Below, piece by piece: positions 21,646-32,279 of a DNA stretch of 64,000 nucleotides (position 1 is the first letter of the stretch; every line of letters begins with the position of its first letter). Below the pieces are notes generated by a model that was given only the letters and a program-made list of their open reading frames with translations, had not been told where the DNA came from and ran no database searches. The DNA is taken from assembly GCA_022410635.1 (NCBI GenBank), contig JAJVDF010000258.1:194779-258778 (forward strand), read 5' to 3'. Position numbers and translations under genes: made by a program. This stretch comes from Tretioscincus oriximinensis (taxonomy: Eukaryota > Chordata > Lepidosauria > Squamata > Gymnophthalmidae).

Positions 21646-22830
21646 CTAACATGAAAAGGCCCGGGTGAANAGATAGGTCTTTACCAGGCGCCTAAAAGAT
21701 AGTAAAGAAGGCGCCTGGCGTGCTTCCGAGGGGAGGCNGTTCCATAATATCGGGGCCACTACCGAGAAGGCTCTTCCCNGCGCCCCCGCCCCCCTTATCT
21801 TAGAGCAGGAGGGGACAACTAGAAGGCCCTCTCCTTCTGATCGCAGAGACCGGGCAGGACTATATGGGAAAAGGCGCTCCCTCAAGTATTCAGGACCCAA
21901 ACCGTTTAGGGCTTTATACGTCAGTATAAGCACCTTGAATTGGGCTCGGTAGCGAATAGGTAGCCAGTGCAGTTCTTTGAGGACCGGCGTGATGGACGTC
22001 CGGCCAGACACACCCGACAGCAGACGAGCTGCTGCATTCTGCACTAGCTCCAGCCTCCGAACCGTCTTCAAGGGAAGCCCCACGTAGAGTGCATTGCAGT
22101 AGTCTAATCTGGAGGTTACCAGAGCATGAAGAACCGTGGCCAAAGACNCCCTGTCCAGGAACGGCCGCAACTGGCGGACCAATCGTAAATAGGAAAAGGC
22201 CGTTCTAGCTGTCGCTGCCACCTGACCTTCAAGTGACAGTGACGAGTCTAGAAGGACCTCCAGATCACGCACCTGTTCCTTCTGGAGCAAGCCTGCTCCA
22301 TCAAGAACCGGGTGTCTATCAAGTTTCTGGACACGGGATCCCTTTACCAATAGCACTTCCGTNTTGTCAGGGTTCAGCCTCAATTTGTTAGATCCCATCC
22401 AGCCCTTGATCGCCTCCAGGCAACGGTCCAGCACTGCTACGGCCTCACCTGATTCTGATGGCATGGCAAGATAGAGCTGGGTGTCATCAGCATATTGATG
22501 GCACCCCACTCCAAACCGCCTGATGACCTCACCCAGCGGCTTCATGTAGATGTTAAAGAGCATGGGAGACAGGATCAAACCCTGAGGCACTCCACACGAG
22601 AGCACCCAGGGTGTCGATACGCAGTCCCCCATTGCTATCCTCTGGAGTCGTCCCCGGAGGTAGGAAGAGAACCACTGCAAGACAGTACCTCCCAATCCCA
22701 GCCCCCGAAGACGTTCCAGAAGGATACCATGATCGATGGTATCGAAAGCCGCTGAGAGATCCAGGAGTATCAACAGGGACCCATTGCCCCTGTCTCTCTC
22801 CTGGAGTAGGTCATCCATCAGGGCGACCAA
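21646..22830 (-). pseudogene. L2 ORF2, RT catalytic core and C-terminus
   Basis: This 394-codon frame begins at the first Met after the frameshift; the true coding sequence is continuous upstream (TETALVALMDD). Residues 23-30 are LDLSAAFD (motif A with a catalytic Asp). CGVPQGLILSPMLFNIYM at 79-96 is motif B. YADD at 113-116 is the catalytic Asp pair. LRLNPD near 152 is the thumb-side motif. LELVQNAAARLLSG and ELHWLPIRYRAQFKVL mark the conserved L2 C-terminal region. All RT catalytic residues are intact. The order and the C-terminus fit the L2 clade rather than CR1 proper. It is classed as a pseudogene because of the truncation and the frameshift. Confidence 0.9.
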
Positions 22831-22837
22831 GGCTGTC

Positions 22838-23668
22838 TCAGTGCCGAACCCCCCCCCTGAAACTGGATTGACAAGGATCTAGATAATCAGCTTCATCCAA
22901 GCGAGCCTGCAGCTGGGCGGCCACCACCCTCTCCAAGACCTTGCCCAGGTATGGTATATTCGCCACCGGGCGGTAGTTATTCAGGACCTCCGGATCCAGG
23001 GAAGCCCTCTTGAGGAGGGGGCGGACCAGCGCCTCTTTCAGAGCCGCCGGAACCTCCCCCTCCCGCAAGGAGGCGTTGACAATTTCCTGGATCCAACAGG
23101 CCAAACCGCCCCTGCTGGCCTTAACCAACCAAGAGGGGCAAGGATCAAGGGGACAGGTGGTAGGCCTCCCATCTCCCAGCAGCTTGTCCACCTCCTCAGG
23201 ATCCAACAACCGAAACCGATCCCATACAACAGGACCAGACGTTGCCCCGGACACCTCCCTTCGATCACTGCTCAATGTGGAGTCCAATTCCGTACGAATC
23301 TGAGCGACTTTGCCCTGAAAGTGCCTGGCAAAATTGTCACAACGAGCCACTGTGGAAGATTGCCCCATTACTATGTGGCCAGACAATAAACCCCTGGCCA
23401 CTCGGAACAGCTCAGCTGGACGGCTACTCGCGGANGCAATGGAAGCGGAAAAGTANGTCTTCTTCGCCGTCTCCACCGCCACTCGGTAGGCACGATAATG
23501 TGCTCTAACCTGTGTTCGATCAGATTCGGATCGGGATTTCNTCCACTTGCACTCTAGACGTCGACCTACCCGTTTCATTGCCCCCAGCTCCCCATTAAAC
23601 CAGGGTGCCCGGTGGGCTCTGCGGGAGCATCGAGGACGTTTGNGAGCGATCGTGTCGATGGCTCTGCC
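22838..23668 (-). pseudogene. L2 ORF2, upstream frame (linker and start of RT)
   Basis: The frame is open well beyond the first Met at 23578: upstream codons read KRPRCSRRAHRAPWFNGELG, the usual end of the linker after the endonuclease domain, so that Met is not the true start. The frame continues through the early RT region, including VRPLLKR, NNYRPVANIPYLGKVLERVV and LDPCQSSF, which correspond to the RT finger blocks of L2 elements. It ends in a stop just past a C run (G run on the coding strand) at about 22849-22857, where the frame shifts into the second part. Several codons contain N. Encoded activity: reverse transcription of the element's own RNA at a nicked target. Confidence 0.9.
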
Positions 23669-23689
23669 AGCCTAATCGTGCAGAAATAA

Positions 23690-25915
23690 AGCACGCAACA
23701 AGACTATCCACAGCTTCTTTCAGTTTCTTCCTGGTCTAAATAAGTTATATATATTTTGGAGGATTACCTCCAGTGAATCTAATATACGGTACTTTAGTAA
23801 CATTTTTTTTTAAAAAAAATTGCTCTTATGCTTCCATCAGGTTGTCCCTTGAGAACCAAGAGATTCCTTTTTTGTGTAGTATTCTATACTGACATTCTGA
23901 CAATCAACCTGATTGTCCTTTGTTCCATGTTGCCCCATGGTCTACCCTAACCTCTTGGATTGAGGATGTGACAAATTTATATGCATAATGATGTAAATAT
24001 AGTTATTACTCTGCATGAACATTGAATCCAAAATAAAATAACCCACTGCTCAGAACACAAAATAAGTATTTATATGAGTCTGACTTTACCATTTCTCCCA
24101 AAATGTTAATGAAAATGTTTCCTAATGTGGCCTATTATGAAAGAGTAGTTGGGTGATGGTGAGGGAAGGTGTTTCATTAACACTTCTAGAGGAGTGTAAA
24201 CCAGATAAAATGTGAAATTTGTGCTGCATTTTGCTAAAATATATTTAAACCATATATTTTGTATTTGGTATGTGCAAATGTCATATAGAAGGCTGTAAAA
24301 AGGTTTGTATAAGCATTGCAATGTATGAACAGGCATTACCAATTAGAAGGCCAGATGTCTATCTATGACATTTAAAATCACAATCCAAAATTACTTTCTT
24401 AAAACAAAGTGCTGGACATAAGTTCAAGTAGGCATTATTTGGTGTGTGTTGCACTGCATCTCATGTACTGTTTCATCAAATGCACTGCAGCATTTGTATT
24501 CTTAGATCCTTATATATTAATCTATTCATCTTTTAAATGATTTTTCTTTTTTAGTTACTTATTCCTGGACTACTTGGTGAAAGGAAACAAACAAATTACA
24601 GCAATTTTTATACTTAAGAGATTTTTTTCTTCTTCCTTGTCTCAGTGAATGGATGCCAGAAAGATAATAATGAGACAGGAATGTGAGAGAGAACCACTAT
24701 CAAGAAGATCTGAGTATTTTAGAATAAAGCATGTATATTCCGGAATAAAGCAATGTAGACGTTGCTTATTTGGAATAACCACATAAAGTGAAATAAGTAA
24801 GTAATATCTGGATGCAGCCCTTGGATACACATAATGTTTTCTTTTTGCTTTCCTCATGGTTTGATTACTGCAAGGTTCGGCAGCACTCACACCATCTAGT
24901 GTGAGAAAAGATTAAAGAAAAAGTGTATCTCGTTTCAAGAAAACATTCACTGCAATCTGACTGGGAGAGGAGGGGAAGCGAACTGGAAAACAATGAAATG
25001 GATCAAAATCTGCGTCACTGTTCTCTCTTGTTCCCTGCACCATTTGAGGCCTGAATTAGGGGGCAGGAGGATAGGAAAAACAGCAGAGCTACCCTGAGCA
25101 CAGACATTATGGCTTTCTAATTCTTTAAAAAAAAACTCTTGGTTTTGCACAAAAATTCCACTTATGTAAATCCGGGATTTGTTGTCCCTGAGCCTCATCC
25201 TGGCTCCTCGTAGAGCCAACAGCAGTGATCATTGTGGATTTCTCCATTGCTTCTTCTGTCTGACATCAGTTCAGACTTCCTGTGCTAGAGCAGTGGAGGG
25301 AAATTTAAACCTGCAGGCAGCAGAAGCAATAGGGAGACCCACAATGATCTGCTGCCATGCACCCCAGGCCTTGTGTAGGGTTCCACAGACTGAGCTTCCA
25401 CAGGACCCTCAGTAACCACATGAGAATTCTCATACATGTACGAGGAAACTTCATACAGGGCAAATAATTGCCAGAATGCTCTTCATCTGAATTGCATTAA
25501 GCTGCATTTGGCTTAGTTTTCTGAGCAAACTTTGTTCAGAAAATGTGTGTCTATGCAAACTGTGTGGCATTTCCCATTCAGATTTTTTCATGGAATGCAT
25601 GTGTGCCCAGCTCAGAGTTGGGTAATCCAGCTCTTACCAGGTTTCTTGTCTCCTGCTAGGTAATTCTCTGTATGTTTCTGATCCCAAGGGAAAGTAGTTT
25701 TGTTATGGCAAGATAGCAGTGCGATGGAAGCATGCTTATTCTGTTTATGCATCATTGCTGTATCAGATGTTCTTTTTTTGCTCCTGCATAACTGCTGTTA
25801 TGACATGCTTCAGATGAAGCAGCTTGTTTTTGTAATGGTCTCATAATATGTTCTTTGGTATTTTTTATCTATGGACTTTGTATAAAATAAAGCCTAATTG
25901 CCTTCCAGCTTGAAT
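23690..25915. other. No gene recognised
   Basis: AT-rich sequence has short open frames (24106, 24642, 24947, 25179) lacking domains. No repeat could be supported beyond short A/T runs. Confidence 0.45.
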
Positions 25916-25921
25916 GAAACT

Positions 25922-26270
25922 CCCCCCCCCCCCAATATATTTCCTTATTGATTTTCAACATTTACACACAAACATAATCCAAATTTTCCACCATACCCTC
26001 CCCCCGATGACATATGAAAATTAATAAAAAGAATAATAAAAAGAATAGTATATATACAAATTATAACAATTTCTGCATCATTGGGAATATTTCTTTACAA
26101 ATATTATTCCAGTTTGAATGAGGATCTTGCCCCTCTATATAATTTATTAATTTAAACCAATACTGTTGCATGACCAATTGTGAAATATGTCCATTATAAT
26201 ATAATATTTTTTCATTTACTAGATCAAACTTAATTAATTCCATGACATACTGTTGCCATCTCGAAATTGT
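25922..26270 (-). mobile_element. L1-type LINE 3' end fragment
   Basis: It starts with a C run, then 'TTATTGATTTTCAACATTTA' and a 'CCACCATACCCTCCCCCC' block. This is the same T-rich then C-rich layout as the 3' UTR of the L1 at 39879-40358. A 60-codon minus frame upstream (26061-26243) ends in ICKEIFPMMQKLL and could be an L1 ORF2 C-terminus. A clean poly-A tail is lacking. Confidence 0.45.
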
Positions 26271-26274
26271 TCAT

Positions 26275-27975
26275 TTTTGTTGATCTTTCCAGCTGATGGA
26301 ATGAAACTTTTATGTGTAGACTGATATTATTTTACAGAGAAGTTGTTTGTTCATCAGATCTTTTCACAAAGAAGTTTGAATGCTTCCTACACACTCTGGA
26401 TCAGTACTAGAACCAAACCGCAAACAGCATTTGCACCTGTTTCCTCTTTAATACAGACATTGAGTAAAAACAACTTTCGGAGGTGCTTTTTCTCAATGTA
26501 GCGTACCGCTAACTTGCTTGGTGTGATGCAACTACGCATGTGTGAATGGCAGCATCGATACACATCCAGAGATTTCATGCTGGCAAAATGTCCACAGTGA
26601 TGAGGTAAGTTCACTGTACGCTCCTCGCATCATCGTCTTTTCTTTCATTGCTGTATGAAGCATGTAACATTTTAGCAACAACAACAAAAATGCTTAAAAG
26701 ACTGCAGAGTTCTAGAAGTTACTGTTGCTTGATTTCTGGAGAAGCAACTAGATTGTCATCCCAGCTGCAAAAATGCTTCGAGACATTGGAAATGCAAATC
26801 CTAACCCATCTGTGAGACCAATGTGTGGTCACAATTCCTATTGTTTGTGCTTTAAACTGATAATTAACTCCACCGCCCCAAATGATGTTTTGGACTGCTA
26901 ATTATCTTGCCAAATAATTTAGAATTTCAGGCTACTAATATTTTTATGCTCAAAATCATTTTTGACATTTAATTAACACACATTCATCCCGAAATGGAAA
27001 GCACAGCACAGCTGTTTAAATAATTAAAGAAATTAACAGTAGTTTAATCAATTCTTTCCTTTGCCAGTAAGCAATCCATCAATGTGCTATAGTTACAGTA
27101 TTAGTTTTCATTTGAGAAAGAGCAATAGTCCATGATAAAGATAACTGATCATATTTAAGCAGGAACAGCTAGTGGGGACCATTGTAGGTGTTTGCACTCA
27201 TGCATTAGAGAGCCAAGAGAATGGTTATGTTCATGTAATGTTCAGTACCGTTTGAATTCCCCCCACACTGATTATCCCAGTTAAATTGGCACTTGGCTCT
27301 TATTATTTCAGCCCCAACACACAGCTGGTTAGCAAGTTGCACCCTCCAGAGTAGTCATGCTGAGGGAGATCCCAAAGCAGGAAGGAAAAGGGAGTCTGTT
27401 TCTGCTCACCTTCTGGGATGCCAGTGGGACATCAATTTGGGTTAGAGTCTGGGGGGAGGGGAAGCAGACACTTTCCTTCTTTCTGGTTTGGGATCTCCTC
27501 TAACATGGCTGCACAATGGAGAGTGCAACTCTGCCTTTTAGTCAGTGCCATATGGTACTGAAATTATCAGAGATATACCCACACGTTGATTCAACTAGAG
27601 TGATCAGCATGCAGGAAATTCAAATGTCACCAAAGACAAAGGGAATAACCATTTCCCACTCTTTAAAAGGCTGTGTAAACACCTATAAGGGCACCCACCA
27701 GCCCTTCCCTTATTCAAATCTACATATACCAAGTTACTGAATAAGGTTAAAGTGCTAAGTAAAAATAAAACTGTAAGATTCAGTGAAGCTTACAAACATT
27801 ACAGTTGTTTTTTAAATAGCTATTTTGACTCCTCTATTGGTGCATGAAATTTAAAACAAAGCACTCATCTATATTCTGTTTTTAGTTTTATAACTATTTG
27901 ACAATGAATATAGCTTAGCTGAACAATGATGCAAATTGTGGAAGTGAAATTTGAAGGCTTGTGTGGTTTAATTTA
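26275..27975. other. No gene recognised
   Basis: No repeat, RNA or exon signature. The stretch 26900-27150 is complex sequence free of simple repeats, a weak candidate for conserved non-coding DNA. Confidence 0.3.
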
Positions 27976-27981
27976 TAAGTA

Positions 27982-28410
27982 AGGATGCATCCAGATGTAT
28001 GCCTTTGTTGTGTGCTACAAGTGATTATAATGTAACAAATAGATTATGTGGTGTTTTCTTCACTGTCCACATGACGGGCAGCAATGTGAGGAAAGTGTGG
28101 ACATCTTATCTGTCACCAGCTTCTGGTGCTGCAGAGCCAGATATTTCACTAGAGCAAAATCCCAGCATGTGTGTGATATACGCCATTCATACGGTTGTGG
28201 TTTTCAGTGACTGCACATGCACGTCAATGGCAGCTAAGATGGTGGTGTGGGAATATTATGTTATGAAAGCTGCTTTACCCTGGTACTTCTATATAGCACA
28301 ATATACTTTTTTTCATGCTTTCCTTACACTAGTATGTTGCCAAACAATGTGGCAACCATGCCATACTAGCGGAAGAAAAGAATGAAGAAAACAAAATGTG
28401 GATGCATCCT
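27982..28410. mobile_element. Putative non-autonomous TIR element
   Basis: A 429-bp unit is bounded by a perfect 12-bp inverted terminus: AGGATGCATCCA at the left and TGGATGCATCCT at the right. No convincing target duplication was found, so the superfamily is unknown. The 128-codon plus-strand frame inside (27999-28385) has no transposase motif and is probably fortuitous. The inner GGATGCATCC is itself palindromic. Confidence 0.45.
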
Positions 28411-28431
28411 AAAACAGCATATCCTGCTATT

Positions 28432-28490
28432 TTTGGATATTCCAGAATAGGTCATGAGTATTCTGCTTTATTCCAGAATATCCAAATACA
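28432..28490. repeat. Imperfect hairpin, GGATATTCCAGAATA arms
   Basis: 'GGATATTCCAGAATA' near 28434 pairs with 'TATTCCAGAATATCC' near 28473 with one mismatch, with about 24 bases between. It lies just beyond the right end of the 27982-28410 element. Confidence 0.5.
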
Positions 28491-28755
28491 GTGGGGTACG
28501 TAAGTGACCTTTGAATGCAGCCTAATTGTATTCCATGTGAATTNGTGAACAAACTGTAAATGTATCATGAAGCTGACTAAGCTGCTACTTGGATTTGATG
28601 AGGACTATAATGTTAAAGTGTTGTAAGAATGGAGACTATTTTTAAAAGTAGCTTTAGAAGTACTTTTAAGAGGAACACTGGATAAATAAGACAAATATAG
28701 TTTCTGGAACTAAGGAAAGCAGCTATTTGTGTAGAATAAAGTTTACTGTCATTTA

Positions 28756-28956
28756 GGCTAACCAGATGACCCCTTCTGGCCGGGTGTTGAAAACCCATTT
28801 TTGGGGTGCCTCCCGTTTTTTTCTGAGGAAAGAAAAAAATTTAAAAATATTTTTCAAAAAATATATATTTTTTGAAAAAGATTTCCTCAGAAAAAACTTG
28901 GAGGCACCCCAAAACCGGGTTTTCAACCCCCCCCAAAAGGGGTCATCTGGTCAGCC
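28756..28956. mobile_element. Palindromic MITE, complete copy
   Basis: The 201-bp foldback element has TA on each side (28754-28755 and 28957-28958). Left arm: 'GGCTAACCAGATGACCCCTT', then 'TTGAAAACCCATTTTTGGGG' and 'TGCCTCCCGTTTTTTTCTGA'. The right arm is its reverse complement with few mismatches, so almost the whole element folds on itself. The A/T-rich centre is about 40 bases. It encodes nothing. TA duplication points to Tc1/mariner-type mobilisation, by inference. Other copies: 29378-29563 and 3009-3059. Confidence 0.85.
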
Positions 28957-29377
28957 TACGCTGTGCTTTCTTGTTACCTGTGAAATGTTTTGGAAATACT
29001 GCAAGAAAAAACAGTATTTTCTTGCAGTTACTGATTAGGATCTATTATTGGCGAGTGACTCATGTACCACATTACAAACAAATAATGCACAGACTACCAA
29101 GAAATCTCATGCCCAGACCATCTTCACCATAGGATTATAACTGATGAAGCACGGGCTTGGGGGATGGTGANTAAAGCAAAGCAAAACTATCTGTGGGTTA
29201 CATTCTTCCTTAGCAGTGATGTGTCAGACCTGTTTGACTGATTTGTGGTTCACTTTGAACTGTGATTCACATGATTCACATGTGAAAATGAGTCAAATGC
29301 TGTTTGAAAGAATACCATTCAAACAGGACATGAACTAAGCGCAGATCCCCACATATGATTTCCTGTGCATTGGAGTA

Positions 29378-29563
29378 AGCTAACCAGATGACCCCTTTTA
29401 TTGCGGGGTGGTGGGGTGGTGGTTGAAAACCCAGTTTTGGGGTGCCTCCCATTTTTTTCTGAGGGAATTTTTTCCAAAAAAATGTAATTTTTGTTTGTTT
29501 TTTTGTTTTTTTTTCCTCAGAAAAAACTGGGAGGCATCCCAAAAATGGGTTTTCAACCCCCCC
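29378..29563. mobile_element. Palindromic MITE, copy lacking its right terminus
   Basis: The left arm ('AGCTAACCAGATGACCCCTT') is preceded by TA at 29376-29377. The middle and right arm run to 'GGGTTTTCAACCCCCCCA'. The last 22 or so bases (AAGGGGTCATCTGGTCAGCC in the full copy) are missing, and family A sequence begins immediately. Confidence 0.8.
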
Positions 29564-29890
29564 AGCATTCCATTCACTCAAAAGGTCCTTTACTGCAGAA
29601 TAAATAGCCACTACATTTTATCCAATTCAGCAGCTGGCATTTTGTAAAGTCTCAAAGAAAGCAATGCAAATTCTAAAAGCTAATTGGCTCCTAGCTCACA
29701 GAGACTTCTAGGGAATTGTCTCTAGGCTCGCAGAGAATGTTGGGGATTGTAATCGGGCAAGCACAGCAATGCCTTCTGGTAATTGTTACATGATGTGATT
29801 GCTAATGGAACTAGTCACAGCACTTGGAAAGATAAGAAAATGGGGCCAAGTGTTGAATGTGTTTTTTTCCATGAAGTGGGGATGCAGCAT
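29564..29890 (+). repeat. Family A interspersed repeat, copy 3
   Basis: 'GCAGAATAAATAGCCACTAC', 'CATTTTGTAAAGTCTCAAAG', 'GCTCGCAGAGAATGTTGGGG' and 'ATTGTAATCGGGCAAGCACA' match copy 4 at 31129-31300 block by block. It ends near 'GTGGGGATGCAGC' at 29876-29888, the reverse complement of the GGCTGCATCC end of copies 1 and 5. Confidence 0.7.
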
Positions 29891-30455
29891 ATTGATGATC
29901 TAATGGACAAAGTGTACCAAGGGATTATNAAGATGAGGGCTGCATCACCAGAATTCAGAGCCTTGGGATTGTTCTCCAGCTTCTGTATCCAGGAGAGTAA
30001 AATGTGGTTCACTGTTGCTCATATGTGAACCAAACCACCTCTGTATGGAACAATTGTAAGAATCAAATTTGAACAAACCCTTGTTTGATGATCTGAATGC
30101 TGTAGTTGCTGATTTGTACATGAAGAAAAGTTATACCTGCAATATTTCTTAGCCTTTCTGCTTGAGCATGTAGAAAACAAGGTTTTTCTTCTGTGAATCA
30201 TGACAGTATTTGTGGAAAACTTCCTGCGCTTTTTATAGAATTCATAAAATACAGCACATATAATTCAAGAAATACAAACATAGTTAGCAGTAAATATGGA
30301 AATGGTCAATAATGAAAGTTACACAAATGATCTTTGAATTTTTTTAAAAAACATTTAAAGGTAGAGTAAGCAAAAACGCCCATTTAAAGTCTCCAACTGT
30401 TGGAGGTGGACAAAAGTGAAACGTTCGCACCTTTGTGTACTCTTTAACTAGAAGA

Positions 30456-30552
30456 CTGTATCTAATAGCACAATCTTGTACATGTCTACTCAAAGGCATA
30501 TCCAATTAAATTACTCCAAGGTAAGGGGGTTTAGAATTGCAGCCTAAGTAAT
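30456..30552 (+). mobile_element. Short squamate-type interspersed repeat (MITE/SINE)
   Basis: 'AGCACAATCTTGTACATGTC', 'TACTCAAAGGCATATCC' and 'TTTAGAATTGCAGCCTAA' follow the layout of a common reptile repeat whose copies read GCACAATCC...TACTCAGAAG...AGGATTGCAGCC. That comparison is from memory of the family; within this window it is a single diverged copy. Confidence 0.5.
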
Positions 30553-31084
30553 TTTGTTTTCAAGATTGCTTATTAGCTCTTTGCAACCATATAAGTGATA
30601 GACATAATTAGCCTTCTTCCCAAGGGCTTGTGCTTTGTGTGAGTTATACTGTTTAGCTATAGCACTATAGTTGCTTTCATTGTAAAAGCTATTGATTAAT
30701 ACTTGTTAAAGACAATGCAAGCTGAGACCAGGTTGAAAGACTTGAATCATAATAGCATATTCTAAGATCAGAAGAAACAAGGCCGCCATTCTTCAAGTAT
30801 TTTTTTAAAAAAATAAAGTTGAGAGAAGTTTAGCAAAAATGTAATTCTGTTACTATACGTCTTTTCTGGTTGACCCCAAACTAGCCAGAATATGAGACTA
30901 GCAGCCTCTCTTCTGTAAACGGGCAGATTCTAAAACTGTATCAGTCACAGAAAAAAGAAGTAAATTAAGTCCATTTAAGAGTTGATAGCATCCACATCCC
31001 ATAGTCTCTAGGCCTGATCCTCAAACTCAATTCCCTGCACTTTGGAGGCAATTTTGCCTTTTGTTCACTCCATGGAACCACATG

Positions 31085-31435
31085 TGTCCAGCATTCCAGT
31101 TGCTCTAAAGGTCTTTGCTGCAGAGTAAATAGCCACTGCATTTCATGCGATTTAGCAGCCTCCATTTTGTAAAGTCCAAAAGAAAGCTCCCTCCAGACCT
31201 TGAAAATGTAAATTGTAAAACACTCGTTGGCTCTTGGCTAGCAGAGAATGCCTGGGAATTGTATGCAGGCTCGCAAAGAATGCTTTGTAGTCAGGCAAGC
31301 GCAGCAATGATTTTTGGGGTTGATGATGTCATGAGAATGCTAGGATGTGCTGAGGACGGAGAAGGAACTGTGAGGAAGATTAGAAGTAAATGGGGACACA
31401 CTTGCAAATGTATTGCCTTTCTTATATATAAAAAA
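31085..31435 (+). repeat. Family A interspersed repeat, copy 4
   Basis: 'GCAGAGTAAATAGCCACTGC', 'CCATTTTGTAAAGTCC', 'CGTTGGCTCTTGGCTAGCAG' and 'AGAATGCCTGGGAATTGTAT' align with copies 2 and 3. It has a GATGATGTCATGAGAATGC segment absent from copies 1 and 5, suggesting subfamilies. The 99-codon open frame across it is not a gene. Confidence 0.7.
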
Positions 31436-31509
31436 GTGATTTAAAATTTGTGGTGGGGAAGTAGCTTCTAGTTTACTTTCAGTGCCAGAAAATTTCTTTT
31501 CAACAGCTT

Positions 31510-31527
31510 TTACTACTACTACTACTA

Positions 31528-31620
<93 letters not shown>
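31510..31620. repeat. Compound microsatellite (TAC)n(TAA)n
   Basis: About 23 TAC units with one CAC interruption pass directly into about 14 TAA units. The tract runs straight into CR1 sequence at 31621, so the open frame across both (poly-Thr then poly-Asn) is accidental. Confidence 0.95.
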
Positions 31621-31622
<2 letters not shown>

Positions 31623-31635
31623 GGCACTGTGACAG

Positions 31636-32270
31636 TAGATTGGAGAGTATCTAAAGTAACACGAATTTTCAAAAAAGGATCCTGGCGTGATCCCGGAAAT
31701 TATAGATCCGTCAGCTTAACATCAGTTCCAGGTAAAGTGTTGGAAACAATAATTAAGGATAAAATTATTAAATACATGGAGAAGCATGCATTGCTGAATG
31801 AAACTCGGCATGGCTTCTGCAAAGGTAAATCATGCCTTACCAACTTGCTACAATTCTCTGAGTGTGTTAATAAGCATGTGGATAAAGGGGATCCTGTTGA
31901 TATTGTCTATCTAGACTTTCAGAAGTTTTTTGATAAAGTCGCTCATCAAAGACTCCTAAAAAAGCTCCACACTCATGGTATAAGAAGGCTGACCTTGTCC
32001 TGTATAGGAAACTGGCTAAAAGATAGAAAACAGCGGGTAGTAGTGAATGGACAGTTCTCAGTGTGGAAAGAGATGAGAAGTGCAGTACCCCAGAGATCTG
32101 TAGTAGGACCTCTGCTTTTTAATATATTCATAAATTATCTGGATGCTGAGGTATATAGTGAAGTAGCCAAGTTCGCTGATGACACTAAACTGTTCATGGT
32201 AGTGAAAACTGAAAGTGATTCCAAGGAGCTCCAGAGTGATCTATTGAAATTGAGTGAAGTGAGACTGAAA
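31636..32270 (+). pseudogene. CR1-type LINE reverse transcriptase fragment
   Basis: The fragment is open for about 210 codons. It begins VTRIFKKGSWRDPGNYRSVS (RT finger block: IFKKG...NYRPVSLTS in intact CR1). Then come HGFCKGKSCLTNLLQF, DIVYLDFQKFFDKVAHQRLL (motif A with the catalytic Asp), QRSVVGPLLFNIFIN (motif B; the usual GVPQGS has become AVPQRS) and FADDTKL (catalytic Asp pair). Coding similarity stops at about 32255, before the thumb. It is truncated at both ends: the endonuclease is missing, and a microsatellite sits on the 5' side. The frame is uninterrupted, but the altered motif B Gly-to-Arg and the truncation argue it is dead. Confidence 0.88.
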
Positions 32271-32279
32271 GTATATGTC

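Larger units (their letters stand above)
21464..23670 (-). mobile_element. 5'-truncated L2-clade LINE
   Basis: The 2.2-kb non-LTR retrotransposon reads leftwards: truncated ORF2 (23670-21646), then a 3' UTR containing 'GTAAGCCGCCCTGGACACC' and 'GGGCGGGGTAAAAA', then an AATAAA-type simple tail at 21464-21505. The endonuclease domain is missing, as usual for 5'-truncated LINEs. It is by far the best-preserved LINE here, interrupted mainly by one frameshift and scattered ambiguous bases. Confidence 0.9.

Noticed and set aside
22495..23508. Plus-strand frames of 86-97 codons and an additional minus-strand frame over the L2
   Set aside because: They are shadows of the L2 ORF2; the RT motifs lie only in the two minus-strand frames annotated.
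27999..28385. 128-codon frame as a host gene
   Set aside because: It lies inside a putative TIR element, with no recognisable domain, no signal peptide and no splice or promoter context.
20150..30040. A long hAT element defined by GTGGTTCAC/GTGAACCA motifs (20150-20400, 29245, 30020)
   Set aside because: The motifs are short and in mixed orientation; no consistent inverted termini or 8-bp duplication could be found.
31340..31672. Minus-strand poly-Leu/Val frame and plus-strand poly-Thr/Asn start of the CR1 frame
   Set aside because: These are products of the (TAC)n(TAA)n repeat. Only the codons from about 31636 belong to CR1.
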